This document shows positions 7,025 through 15,458 of a DNA stretch of 64,000 nt, piece after piece. The notes beneath the pieces were generated by a model that had not been told where the DNA came from, searched no databases, and saw only the letters and a list, made by a program, of their open reading frames with translations. Position 1 is the stretch's first letter; each line of letters starts with the position of its first letter. Origin of the DNA: Phytohabitans sp036906915 (lineage in GTDB: Bacteria > Actinomycetota > Actinomycetes > Mycobacteriales > Micromonosporaceae); the NCBI RefSeq assembly GCF_036906915.1, contig NZ_JBAKHX010000005.1, forward strand, positions 1 to 64,000. Reading direction: 5' to 3'. A program made the translations under genes and the position numbers.

Positions 7025-8722
7025 GTGGTACCGGCCGGTTCTGATCCGACTGTGACCGATGCGGTTCATCGTGCATCCATGCGGACGGTGGTGGATGAGA
7101 TTGTTGATCGGGCCGGTGGGACCTGCGCGCTAACTGTGTTGGGCGGCGCGGGCGAGACCATCGCGGCGGTGCCGTGGGCGGTCGTGCACGGGCAGGCCCG
7201 GCGAATGGCGACCGTGCTGGCCGCCGGCGGAGTGGGGCGTGGGTCGCGGGTCGGCCTGGTCGGTGACACCGGGGTGGACCTAGTGGCCGCGCTTCAGGCG
7301 GTGTGGCTGCTCGGCGCGGCGGTGACCGTCCTGCCGCCGCCGGCCCGGGGTCGGCTGGGTAACCTGGTCGCGATCGCCGCCGACGCGGGCCTGGACCTGG
7401 TGGTCGCGGAGTCGGACGTGGCCCCGCTGGCCGAGGTGACTCGGGTGGTGTCGCTGGCCGCACTGGCGGTTTCGGCGCGGGCGGCGGTGCCCGCGAGCCC
7501 GCACCGGCCGGCGCCGGAGGATCTGGCGATCCTTCAATACACCAGCGGTTCTACCCGGGCTCCGCGGGGTGTGCCGGTTACCCATCGGCACCTGGCGGCG
7601 AACATCGCGGCGATCAAGGAAGCGATCGACTTCTATGGCCCCCGACCTACGCGGATGCTGTCCTGGCTGCCGCTCTACCACGACATGGGACTGATCGGGT
7701 TCCTGATCCTGCCGATGTCTGCCGGCTGCCCGCTGGTGCTGCAGTCCCCGCTCAATTTCGCCCGACGTCCGGCGAGCTGGTTTCAGGCGCTGTCCCGGCA
7801 CCGGGCCACGACGACCGGCGCGCCGAACTTCGCGTACCACCTCATGACCCGCCTGCTGGCCGCGGATCAGGAGCTGGACCTGCGCGCGGTGCGGTTCATG
7901 CTGACCGGCGGCGAACCGGTCGACGCGGAGATGATGGACCAGTTCGCCGGCGCCGCCGGCCGGTACGGCTTGGACCCGTTGGCGATCGTGCCAGCGTATG
8001 GGCTGGCCGAGTCGACGCTCGCCGTCACGTTCTCTTCGCTGGGTGCTGGCGTGCGGGTCGATGCCGTCGACCCAGGTGCTCTGGAGCATCACGCTCGCGC
8101 CGTACCGGCCACGCCGGGCGGCCCGGCCCGGCGGCTCGTCCGGCTCGGCCCCGCTGTCCGGGGTACGACGCTGCGCGTGGTCGATCGGCACACCGGTGCC
8201 CCGGTGGGCGAGCGGGTCGTTGGACACGTCGAGATCCGTGGCCCCTCTGTCGTGGGCCACTACTGGGGGGAGCCGCAGCCACCGGCCGGATGTTGGTTGC
8301 GCACGGGAGACCTCGGCTACCTCGTCGATGGCGAGCTGGTGGTGTGTGGCCGGTACAAGGATGTGCTGTTCGCCGCTGGCCGCAACATCTTCCCGCAGGA
8401 CGTGGAGGCCGCGGCCCAGGTGTCCGGCGTACGTCCCGGCGCCGCCGCCGCGTTCGGCGTGCCACACGATGCCGGCGACCGGCTCGTCGTCGCGGTCGAG
8501 TCCCGCGCCGCGGACCCCGCACAGCTACGCCATGACGTGGCCGTCGCCGTGCTCGACGAGGTCGGCCTGACTCCGGCCGATGTGGTGACGCTGCTACCCG
8601 GGCGGCTGCCCAGGACCTCCTCCGGCAAGCTTCGCCGCGCCGAGACTCGTCGCCGGTACCTGGCCGGCGAGTTCGACGGCGCCCGCATCATCCAACCAGT
8701 CCAGAAAGGAAGCTTTCGATGA
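7025..8722 (+). CDS. Fatty acyl-AMP ligase (FAAL)-type adenylating enzyme
   Basis: The 565-residue member of the ANL superfamily activates a carboxylic acid with ATP. The phosphate-binding loop YTSGSTRAPRGVPVTH is at about residue 170. LSWLPLYHDMGLIGFLILPM is the FAAL-type region, AYGLAESTLAVT the AMP motif, LRTGDLGYL the hinge side, and PRTSSGKLRR the C-terminal catalytic lysine. The LPLYHDMGL block and the close spacing to an ACP gene favour a FAAL (acyl-AMP passed to a carrier protein) over an acyl-CoA synthetase. The start at GTG 7025 is uncertain; GTG 7052 or ATG 7079 would also keep the whole domain. Its stop overlaps the next gene by four bases (ATGA), which indicates translational coupling. 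Confidence 0.88.
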   Translation: MVPAGSDPTVTDAVHRASMRTVVDEIVDRAGGTCALTVLGGAGETIAAVPWAVVHGQARRMATVLAAGGVGRGSRVGLVGDTGVDLVAALQAVWLLGAAVTVLPPPARGRLGNLVAIAADAGLDLVVAESDVAPLAEVTRVVSLAALAVSARAAVPASPHRPAPEDLAILQYTSGSTRAPRGVPVTHRHLAANIAAIKEAIDFYGPRPTRMLSWLPLYHDMGLIGFLILPMSAGCPLVLQSPLNFARRPASWFQALSRHRATTTGAPNFAYHLMTRLLAADQELDLRAVRFMLTGGEPVDAEMMDQFAGAAGRYGLDPLAIVPAYGLAESTLAVTFSSLGAGVRVDAVDPGALEHHARAVPATPGGPARRLVRLGPAVRGTTLRVVDRHTGAPVGERVVGHVEIRGPSVVGHYWGEPQPPAGCWLRTGDLGYLVDGELVVCGRYKDVLFAAGRNIFPQDVEAAAQVSGVRPGAAAAFGVPHDAGDRLVVAVESRAADPAQLRHDVAVAVLDEVGLTPADVVTLLPGRLPRTSSGKLRRAETRRRYLAGEFDGARIIQPVQKGSFR

Positions 8723-9621
8723 CCACCCTCGACACCAGAGGTGACCCGAGCAGAGTTGACCCGAGCAGGGTGGCGCCGAGCCGGGAGGCGTACCGCCGCG
8801 AGCTTGCCGACCTTCTCGGCCTCGACCACGCCGCGCTGCCCGACGCCGCCCGGCTCGTCGACGACTTGGCCTTGGACAGCCTGGCCATGATGCGGCTGCT
8901 CACCTGGCTGGAAGCCGGCGGCGTCACTCTCGACTCCGCCAGCGGCCGGCCGACGAGTGTTGGCGGGGTGCTGTCGCTCTTGGAGAAGGCGACCTTTCCC
9001 GGCCTGTCCATCCGGGTGACCGGTGGTCCGGACCCGCACCCCGTCGGGCCCACCGACGTCACCGCGAGAGCGCAACCGGCAGTCGATCCGCTCGTCCCGG
9101 TGCTAGAGACACACGCGTTCCGGTTGGCTCCCATCGAACCGAACGACATGGGCTTTCTGTACACCCTCGCCATCCAACCGGAGACCTGCTTTCGCTGGCG
9201 GTACCGCGGCGCCCCGCCACCGTTCGACCGGTTCACCGCGGACCTGTGGAAGCAGGTGCTCGTGCAGTATGTCGCCCGGCGCGCCCAGGACAATGAGCCT
9301 GTCGGTCTGGTTGTCGCATATGGCGCCAACGTCAGCCTGCGGCACGCGTATCTGGGTGCCGTGTTCCAGCCGCGATGCGCTGGCACCGGGCTCGCCGCGC
9401 AGATAGTGGCGCTGTTCGCACGGCATCTGTTTCACACGTTCCCGCTGCGCAAGCTGTACCTCGAGGTCCCCGGCTTCAACTGGCCGCAACTGCGCAGCGG
9501 CGAGAATCGGCTCTTCCAGGTTGAGGGCGTGCTGCGCGACCACCACTACTACGCCGGACGGTACTGGGATCAGTTCGTCTGCGCGATCTACCGCGACGAG
9601 CCCATCGAGGACGCACGGTGA
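8719..9621 (+). CDS. Acyl carrier domain fused to GNAT acyltransferase
   Basis: In this 300-residue two-domain protein, residues 15-90 form an acyl carrier domain: DDLALDSLAMMRLLTWLEAG contains the DSL phosphopantetheine site with Ser54. After a linker (about 95-125) comes a GNAT fold (about 130-295) whose CoA/pantetheine loop reads QPRCAGTGLAAQIVALF. The gene overlaps the fatty acyl-AMP ligase by ATGA. The simplest reading is that the ligase loads a fatty acid onto Ser54 and the GNAT domain moves it from the pantetheine arm to an amine. Acyl-ACP-using GNAT relatives are known (for example N-acyl amino acid synthases). The acceptor is unknown, and the fusion order is unusual. Confidence 0.82.
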   Translation: MTTLDTRGDPSRVDPSRVAPSREAYRRELADLLGLDHAALPDAARLVDDLALDSLAMMRLLTWLEAGGVTLDSASGRPTSVGGVLSLLEKATFPGLSIRVTGGPDPHPVGPTDVTARAQPAVDPLVPVLETHAFRLAPIEPNDMGFLYTLAIQPETCFRWRYRGAPPPFDRFTADLWKQVLVQYVARRAQDNEPVGLVVAYGANVSLRHAYLGAVFQPRCAGTGLAAQIVALFARHLFHTFPLRKLYLEVPGFNWPQLRSGENRLFQVEGVLRDHHYYAGRYWDQFVCAIYRDEPIEDAR

Positions 9622-9723
9622 TCCGGCGCCGGCCGGCGCGCGCCCGATCGCCGCCTCTTCACGGCCTGCACCACGTCGACATCGTGACGACCGATAGAAC
9701 ACTCAACCAGAATGGAGATTCTC

Positions 9724-10284
9724 GTGCACACTGCAAATCGTCGCCGGCAGTTGCTGGCCATGGCCGGTGCGACAGTCGGCCTCGCCTCTGTCCTCGCACC
9801 CTCGGCCACACCCGCCTACGCCGGCACACAGTCGCAGGTGGACAGCGGCAAGTCGCAGGCCGGCCTGACTTCGGCCGACGCGCCGGACGCCGTGGCCGGC
9901 GCAGCCGCGAGCGGCTGGCTCGGCGTCGCCGCCGCGGCGCCGGACAGCGACGACGTGACGGTCGCCGCGCCGCTACGCAACGGCGTCTGCGATCCCGGAG
10001 AGATCTGCGTCTACAAGAACAGCAACCGGGAAGGCCCGATCATCGACTGGGCGCGCGGTGACGCCGACTACCACTACGGCAACGACAGCTGGCCGATCGT
10101 GGGCGGCGAGGTCATCAACGAGGCGTCGTCGGTATGGAACCGCACCGACTGCGAGGTGCGTCTCTACGCGGACGACAACCACAATGGCAACTCGACTCCC
10201 GTCGGCGCCAACCGCTGGCGCAATCTCGGCGGCACCCCCGTCGGCAACGACAACGCCGAATCCCACAAGTCGTTCTGTCCCTGA
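9724..10284 (+). CDS. Small secreted protein, peptidase inhibitor I36-like
   Basis: The GTG at 9724 is chosen because GGAGA lies five bases upstream. An ATG at 9712 overlaps that ribosome-binding site and is less likely. The 186-residue product has an N-terminal signal (RRRQLLAMAGATVGLASVLAP, cleaved near ATPAYA), an Ala-rich propeptide-like stretch (about 35-85), then a Cys-rich domain. That domain starts CDPGEICVYKNSNREG and contains ASSVWNRTDCEVRLYADDNH. This is the pattern of the I36 (Streptomyces metalloproteinase inhibitor-like, beta/gamma-crystallin-type) family. It follows the ACP-GNAT gene by about 100 bp on the same strand; a functional link to it is not shown. Confidence 0.72.
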   Translation: MHTANRRRQLLAMAGATVGLASVLAPSATPAYAGTQSQVDSGKSQAGLTSADAPDAVAGAAASGWLGVAAAAPDSDDVTVAAPLRNGVCDPGEICVYKNSNREGPIIDWARGDADYHYGNDSWPIVGGEVINEASSVWNRTDCEVRLYADDNHNGNSTPVGANRWRNLGGTPVGNDNAESHKSFCP

Positions 10285-10304
10285 TCCCGTCCGCTGATCA
10301 GCGT

Positions 10305-10340
10305 CTGGTGAGCTCTTGGCGGCAACCGGGAGCTCATCAG
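10305..10340. terminator. Convergent hairpin terminator
   Basis: CTGGTGAGCTC (10305-10315) pairs with GAGCTCATCAG (10330-10340), with one G-T type pair. An outer pair of arms GATCCCG (10283-10289) and CGGGATC (10347-10353) can close a longer nested stem. It lies exactly between two convergent genes, so it could terminate both. Confidence 0.6.
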
Positions 10341-10351
10341 GCGCCGCGGGA

Positions 10352-13300
10352 TCAGTGCGGGCAGGCGGGGGTGCCGGGCGTACCCGGGGGGAGGGTGCGG
10401 CGCTCGGCGGCGGTCAGATCGCGGCCGATGGCGCGGCACAGGTGCTCGGCCCAGCGCTCCGGTTCCAGCGGCATCCGCATCAGGCCGGCGGACCGCATCC
10501 AGATGAGTAGGGTGTCACCGTCGGCCGAGAGCACGGGCCGCACGTTCAGCGAGTCGATGTCGATTTCGGCCATGATGGAGTCGCGCGCCAGATCCCAGAT
10601 CCGCAGTCCGCCGCCGATCTTGACGATGATCCGGTCGCGGGTCGGGAAGTGCACGATCGAGTGGTACGGCAGGCCGGCTGGCAGCACGGTCAGCGCCTCG
10701 ATGACGCGCAGCCGCTGGTCCACGTCCCAGACGTCCAGCGCGCCGTCCGCGCCCAGTACGGCCAGGTGGCTGCCGTCCGTGCTGAACCTGACGTCCACGA
10801 TCTCGGCGGGACGGTCGAGCGGGAAACTGGCCACCCATGCCTTATCCGTCAGGCTCCACACCTCGACCGTGCGGCTGTTGTCGAACGCGAGCTGGTCGTG
10901 TCGGGGTCGGAGGGAACAGCTGTTGGTGCCTGCGAAGGTCGGCAGCTCCGTCCGGTCGCGCCAGAGTCGGATCCGGTCGACCAGCGTGCCAGATCGCAGG
11001 TCGATCCGGCTGGCGTAGCCGGCGAAGAGAACGGCGACTATGTCCGGATCGGGGGTGTCGGCCGCGCAGAGGCCGTAGAAGAGCCCGTTCGCGACCACCT
11101 CCGGCTCGGTGTGCAGCGGTAACCGTCGCCCCACGACGCCGAGCGATGGCACGTCCCGCACCACGAGATTGTTGGGCGCGACGCGGGTCAGCAGCCGGTC
11201 GTCGGCGGCGAACCGCACCAGCGTCTCGTTCTTGCCGGCCGCGACCGTCGTTCCTCGCTGGCCGGTGTCGGTGTCCCAGATGGACAGAGCCGGGGGTTTC
11301 GAGGCGGCGGTGGCGGCCACGGGCTGTCCCGGCCCAAGGAGCGGGCCGGCGGCGAAGTCCGGCTCGAGGCCTCGATTGAGCGGCGCGAAGTCGGCGGGTG
11401 CCAGGTCCACGACCGCGATCGCCGAACCGGCCGCGCTGACCACCCGGACGGTGTCGCCGACAGCGGCGATGTCGTACGCGAGAACGGGGCCGCTGTTGGG
11501 CGGCAGCACCGGATACGCCATGGCGCGTCTCTCAGTGTCCATGAGGGACGCCCGGACGCGGAGGTGCTGGTTGCGGCCCTCCAGTGGAGCACCGGTGACC
11601 AGGAAACGACCACTGTGGTCGGTCGGCACGCCACCGTGGATAACGCTGCCGCTCTCGTCGAGCGCGTAGTCGGACAGATCCGGGCACCGCGCGCCAGGTG
11701 CCGGCAACGAGGTCTTCTTCCGCGTGACGAGGTTCCAGGCGGTCAACGTCGTGCCCGCGCACGTGTACGCCGTACGCCCGTCGCTGCTGACCGCCGCGCC
11801 GTTCGCGCCGGCCCCGGTCATCCGGGCGTCCTCGTTGGTGCTCAGGTCCCAGACGGTGAGTGTGCCGTTCACCGCCACGACGAGGTCGTCTCCGGATGGG
11901 CCGAACCACGCCTGGACGCGTTCGGCGTCCCTGACCTGATCGATGGCGTCCGCGGGCAGGGTGACGGCCCGGCCCTCGACGTCCCATGCCTTCAGGCCGA
12001 CGCGGGGCTGCACCGCGAGCAGGCGCCGCCCGTCGGGGGCGAAGCGCAGCGAGGGGATACCGGTGAGGAGGTTGCCGAACTCGCCCAGCGCCACCCTGGC
12101 GCCGTCCTGCCCCCAGACGGCGACCCGCCTCGACCCGTCGATGCCCGCCACCCGCTGCCCGTCCGGGCTGAGGGCGATCCCGGTCAGTCCACTGTCGAGG
12201 TACACGGGCGTGGCCGGCTGCTCGTTCAGGCGCCAGAGCACGCCGCCGCCGGTGCCGACCGCCGCGATCACCTGGCCGTCGGTGCTGACCCGCACCTGTC
12301 GCAGGTACGTCACGTCGCTGGGGAGAAGGCGGTCGGTCGACCGGTACCGCTGGTACTGGCCGGCCAGGTGGGCCAGTACGGTCGGGTCCGAGTTGGCCCG
12401 GTACGCCGCCACCGTCATCAGCGCCGCGGTGTCCGGCTTGTTCGGCGCGACCTCGCCGGCGTCGGTGACCAGCGCGTGCGCGGCGTTTTGCCGCACCTGC
12501 TCGGCGAGTTCGCCGCCGCGCTTGGTCAGGATGACCGTCAGCGTGCTGGTCAGCAGGGCGAGGATGGCGATGAGGGCAGCGGCGCCGCGCCACGCGGCCG
12601 TCCGGCGGCGGTGCCGGTGCAGGCTGCCGGCGATGAACCGGCGCTCCTCGCCGGTGATGTCCTGGGGGTGCTCGCGCAGCCACCGCCGGGCCTCGGACAG
12701 CCGCTGCCCGCGCAGCGGCTCGCCGCGCTGCTGGCTCTCGCGCAAATCCTCCTGCCAGGCGCGGAAGTCGCGTTCCTCGGCGAGCCAGCCGGCCAGGCGC
12801 TGCCAGTGCGTCGCGAGGGCGGCGTGCGCCAGGTCGTAGGCCGGCTCGCCGCCCGCGTCCACGCTCTCCACCACCAGCCTGGTGGCGGCCAGCCGCCGTG
12901 CCACGGGCCGCAGGCCCGGGTCCAGCGCGCCCGCCCGGGCGGTGCGGCGCACGACGCCGTCGGCACCGATCGGGCGGGTCAACTGAGGCAACAGGCGGCG
13001 GGCCGCGGCCCGCTCGTCCGGGTCGAGGTCCGTGGCCCAGACCCGTTCGGCGTACCCGGCCAGCGCGCCCTCGAAGCCGCCGAAGCCGTCGTAGACGGCG
13101 TGCGTCAGCAGCGGCCCGTCCTGCTCCTCCCACAGCCTGGTCAGGGCGAACTGGATCAGCGGCAGCGAGGCCGAAGCGCCGCCAGCCGCCACGATCCGGT
13201 CGACCAGGCCCTCCTGGAAGGTGACGCCGGTCGGCCCGACCGGGGCTTCGATGGCGGCCCGGAGCTGGTCGGGCCGCATCGGCGTGAGCAGGAAGACGGA

Positions 13301-14662
13301 GGTGCGGGCCAGCTCGCCCAGGCCGAGCCGGCCGGCCGCGAGGTCCAGCGCCTCGGTGCGCAGCGTCAACACGACGTGCACCGGCAGGGCACCGGTGGCC
13401 AGTCTGGCCAGCAGTCCGGCCAGGTCTTCGGCCGCCCCCTCGTCCAGTTCCTCGAACTGGTCCACGCACACCAGCAGGCGAGCCGCGCCGGTCTCGGCCA
13501 GCACCGTGCCGACCAGGTCCGGCAGCCGCCCGTCGGCGATCATGCCGGCCATCGCGGCCCGGCGCGGCGACGTGTCGGTGCCCTCCGGGTGCAGCAGCGG
13601 CAGCAGGCCCGCGGCGAGGGCCTTGGCGGCGGGGACGCCGGCCAGCGGGCGGAACGCGGCGATGGCCCACCCGTGCGGGCGCAGGCGTGGCTTCAGCCCG
13701 GCGTGCAGCAGCGACGACTTCCCGCTGCCGGACGGACCGGTGACGGCGACGAACCGTCGCCGTGTCACCAGGTCGGCGAGTTCGTCGGCGAGCTCGCCGC
13801 GGCCGAAGAACAGGTCGGCGTCCTGCTCGCCGAACGCGGCCAGGCCGGGGTACGGGCACGGTCCGGTCTCGGCCCGCCGTGCGGGCGGCGGCGCCGGTAC
13901 CGGTCGGACGACCCGCTCGGCCATGGTGACCGCGAAGGCGGCCGCGTGTACCGCCGCGCGCGGCTGCCAGCCATGCGCGTCGGTGCGCCGCTTGTGACCG
14001 CCGGCAGCGTCGCTCACGCCTCGGATGGTGACCGCCCGGTAGAAGTCCTTGCGGAGTGCGGCCTCGGCGACGCCGACGCTTTCCATGTCGATCGCGATCG
14101 CGTCGCTGAAGTTTTGGAAGATCGTCTCGGCGATCGGTCCGGTGTGGGTGTCAAGCACCACGTCGCCGGAGACCAGCGGCTTGAAGTGCACCCGGGCGCC
14201 GCCACCGCCGCCGCCCAGCGACGCGGTCCAGTCACCGGTACGCGCCACGCCGCGGGCGATCTGCTCCAGGCGATGGGCCAGCGGCCAGCCCTTCGGGCGG
14301 ACCCGTGTGCCGCCGGGCTCGGCCCGGGCGCCCTGGTAGGCGTACACGTGGGTGGCCACCACCACGTCGCCGAGTCTGGTGTCGTCCACGAGCCCGCCGG
14401 CGATCCCTACCAGGAACAGCGCGCGTGGCCGGAACTCCTCGATGGCACGGCCGGTCAGCGCGGCGGCGGCCACGTTGCCCGGACCCATGACCGCGAGGGC
14501 CACCCGGCAGGCGCCGCCGCGCAGCACGCCGACCGCGTAGCGCGTGCCGTCGGAGTCGACGTGCTCCCGCGGATCGGCCAGGTACGGGTACACCGCGTCG
14601 TATTCAAGACCCAGCGCGGTGAGGACGACGACGTCCACACCAGCATCCCGCGACCGCGTCAC
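10352..14662 (-). CDS. Nucleoside phosphorylase-STAND ATPase-WD40 propeller protein
   Basis: The 1436-residue protein has three parts. Residues 8-250 form a PNP/UDP (MTA/SAH nucleosidase-like) domain with VVLTALGLEYDAV, the glycine turn LVGIAGGLVDD, the substrate glutamate loop AIDMESVGVAEAA and the catalytic-type Asp in IRGVSDAAG. Residues 268-640 form an nSTAND-type NTPase: PYPGLAAFGEQDADLFFGR entry motif, Walker A GPSGSGKSS (309-317) and Walker B LLVCVDQFEEL (396-406). A single membrane segment (about 690-713) precedes WD40-like blades (about 770-1436). This is the sensor-switch-effector plan of STAND conflict proteins: the propeller would sense, the ATPase oligomerise, and the phosphorylase attack nucleosides or nucleotides. 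It lies 12 bp downstream of the NrtR-like gene on the same strand. Domains are seen; a defence role is inference. Confidence 0.88.
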   Translation of the reverse strand: MTRSRDAGVDVVVLTALGLEYDAVYPYLADPREHVDSDGTRYAVGVLRGGACRVALAVMGPGNVAAAALTGRAIEEFRPRALFLVGIAGGLVDDTRLGDVVVATHVYAYQGARAEPGGTRVRPKGWPLAHRLEQIARGVARTGDWTASLGGGGGGARVHFKPLVSGDVVLDTHTGPIAETIFQNFSDAIAIDMESVGVAEAALRKDFYRAVTIRGVSDAAGGHKRRTDAHGWQPRAAVHAAAFAVTMAERVVRPVPAPPPARRAETGPCPYPGLAAFGEQDADLFFGRGELADELADLVTRRRFVAVTGPSGSGKSSLLHAGLKPRLRPHGWAIAAFRPLAGVPAAKALAAGLLPLLHPEGTDTSPRRAAMAGMIADGRLPDLVGTVLAETGAARLLVCVDQFEELDEGAAEDLAGLLARLATGALPVHVVLTLRTEALDLAAGRLGLGELARTSVFLLTPMRPDQLRAAIEAPVGPTGVTFQEGLVDRIVAAGGASASLPLIQFALTRLWEEQDGPLLTHAVYDGFGGFEGALAGYAERVWATDLDPDERAAARRLLPQLTRPIGADGVVRRTARAGALDPGLRPVARRLAATRLVVESVDAGGEPAYDLAHAALATHWQRLAGWLAEERDFRAWQEDLRESQQRGEPLRGQRLSEARRWLREHPQDITGEERRFIAGSLHRHRRRTAAWRGAAALIAILALLTSTLTVILTKRGGELAEQVRQNAAHALVTDAGEVAPNKPDTAALMTVAAYRANSDPTVLAHLAGQYQRYRSTDRLLPSDVTYLRQVRVSTDGQVIAAVGTGGGVLWRLNEQPATPVYLDSGLTGIALSPDGQRVAGIDGSRRVAVWGQDGARVALGEFGNLLTGIPSLRFAPDGRRLLAVQPRVGLKAWDVEGRAVTLPADAIDQVRDAERVQAWFGPSGDDLVVAVNGTLTVWDLSTNEDARMTGAGANGAAVSSDGRTAYTCAGTTLTAWNLVTRKKTSLPAPGARCPDLSDYALDESGSVIHGGVPTDHSGRFLVTGAPLEGRNQHLRVRASLMDTERRAMAYPVLPPNSGPVLAYDIAAVGDTVRVVSAAGSAIAVVDLAPADFAPLNRGLEPDFAAGPLLGPGQPVAATAASKPPALSIWDTDTGQRGTTVAAGKNETLVRFAADDRLLTRVAPNNLVVRDVPSLGVVGRRLPLHTEPEVVANGLFYGLCAADTPDPDIVAVLFAGYASRIDLRSGTLVDRIRLWRDRTELPTFAGTNSCSLRPRHDQLAFDNSRTVEVWSLTDKAWVASFPLDRPAEIVDVRFSTDGSHLAVLGADGALDVWDVDQRLRVIEALTVLPAGLPYHSIVHFPTRDRIIVKIGGGLRIWDLARDSIMAEIDIDSLNVRPVLSADGDTLLIWMRSAGLMRMPLEPERWAEHLCRAIGRDLTAAERRTLPPGTPGTPACPH

Positions 14663-14674
14663 GGGCGCATGGTA

Positions 14675-15388
14675 TTAATCCGTGTCCATTCCGATGTTGG
14701 TGCGCAGCATCGGCGGATAGAGCGTCTTCGCCGGACCAGCGCGGTAGAGCGCCGCCGGTCGGCCGGGGACCGAGCGCCTGGTCTCGCCGGTCGGCACCAC
14801 GAACCCGTCGGTGCCGGTCACCTTGCGGTTGAAGTTGCGTGCGTCGACCGGACCGCCCCACACCGCCTCGTACACCCTTCTGAGCTCCCCGATGGTGAAC
14901 GTTTCCGCGCAGAACACGGTCGCGAGCGTGCTGTGCTCGAGCTTGCTGCGGGCGCGTTCGAGGGCGTCGGCGAAGATGTCGTTGTGGTCGAAGGCGAGCC
15001 GGTCCACCCGATCCACCGGCTCCCATCGGGCGTGACGGGCGTCCGAACCGGCGATCGGGACCGGCAGCCTGGGCGCGATCGCCAGATAGGCGACGGTGAC
15101 CACGTGGTCCCGCGGGTCCCGGCCGGGCTCGCCGTAGGTGGCCACCTGCTCCAGGTGTAGGCGGGCGTCGTCCAGGCCGGTCTCCTCGGCCAGTTCCCGG
15201 CGGGCGGCGTCGGGGAGGTTCTCGCCCTCCCGCAGAAACCCGCCGGGGAGGGCGAGCTGTCCCTGGTACGGCTCCTTGCCGCGCTCGACCAGCAGGACGT
15301 GCAGGCCCTCCTCCCGGATGGTCAGGATCACCAGGTCGACGGTGACGTAGAGGCGGGCGTGCCTTCGCGATACGGCGGCCATGACCAT
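14675..15388 (-). CDS. NrtR-type Nudix-domain transcriptional regulator
   Basis: The 237-residue protein has an N-terminal Nudix domain (about 10-150) and a C-terminal winged helix (about 155-235) containing FNRKVTGTDGFVVPTGETRR and GRPAALYRAG, the layout of NrtR. NrtR proteins are ADP-ribose-responsive repressors of NAD genes. Unlike many NrtR members the Nudix box is complete here: G, five residues, E, seven residues, then RELAEETGL. It may therefore still hydrolyse a nucleotide sugar. It is the first gene of a two-gene unit with the phosphorylase-STAND gene, and its promoter carries two palindromes (15401-15455) likely to be its own operators. In-frame ATGs at 15388 and 15382 are both possible starts. 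Confidence 0.85.
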   Translation of the reverse strand: MVMAAVSRRHARLYVTVDLVILTIREEGLHVLLVERGKEPYQGQLALPGGFLREGENLPDAARRELAEETGLDDARLHLEQVATYGEPGRDPRDHVVTVAYLAIAPRLPVPIAGSDARHARWEPVDRVDRLAFDHNDIFADALERARSKLEHSTLATVFCAETFTIGELRRVYEAVWGGPVDARNFNRKVTGTDGFVVPTGETRRSVPGRPAALYRAGPAKTLYPPMLRTNIGMDTD

Positions 15389-15400
15389 GAGACTACGTCA

Positions 15401-15455
15401 TAAATGTCAGCTTGACACTAATGGGTGACGACAGTTAGTGTCAGAAAGGCATTAA
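15401..15455. promoter_or_regulatory. Two 21-bp palindromic operators between NrtR-like and SARP-like genes
   Basis: Site 1 has arms TAAATGTCA (15401-15409) and TGACACTAA (15413-15421) around GCT. Site 2 has arms TTAGTGTCA (15435-15443) and AGGCATTAA (15447-15455) around GAA. Both have nine-base arms and a three-base spacer, and the inner arms TGACACTAA and TTAGTGTCA are exact inverted copies. The sites occupy the whole divergent promoter region, and site 2 reaches to within four bases of the SARP-like start. Control of both genes by the NrtR-like protein is the obvious inference; NrtR operators are palindromes of this size. Confidence 0.72.
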
Positions 15456-15458
15456 TGA

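Noticed and set aside
11564..15160. Very long plus-strand open frame opposite the phosphorylase-STAND gene
   Set aside because: It is the antisense shadow of a high-GC coding region; its translation is low-complexity and has no domains, whereas the minus strand carries clear ones.
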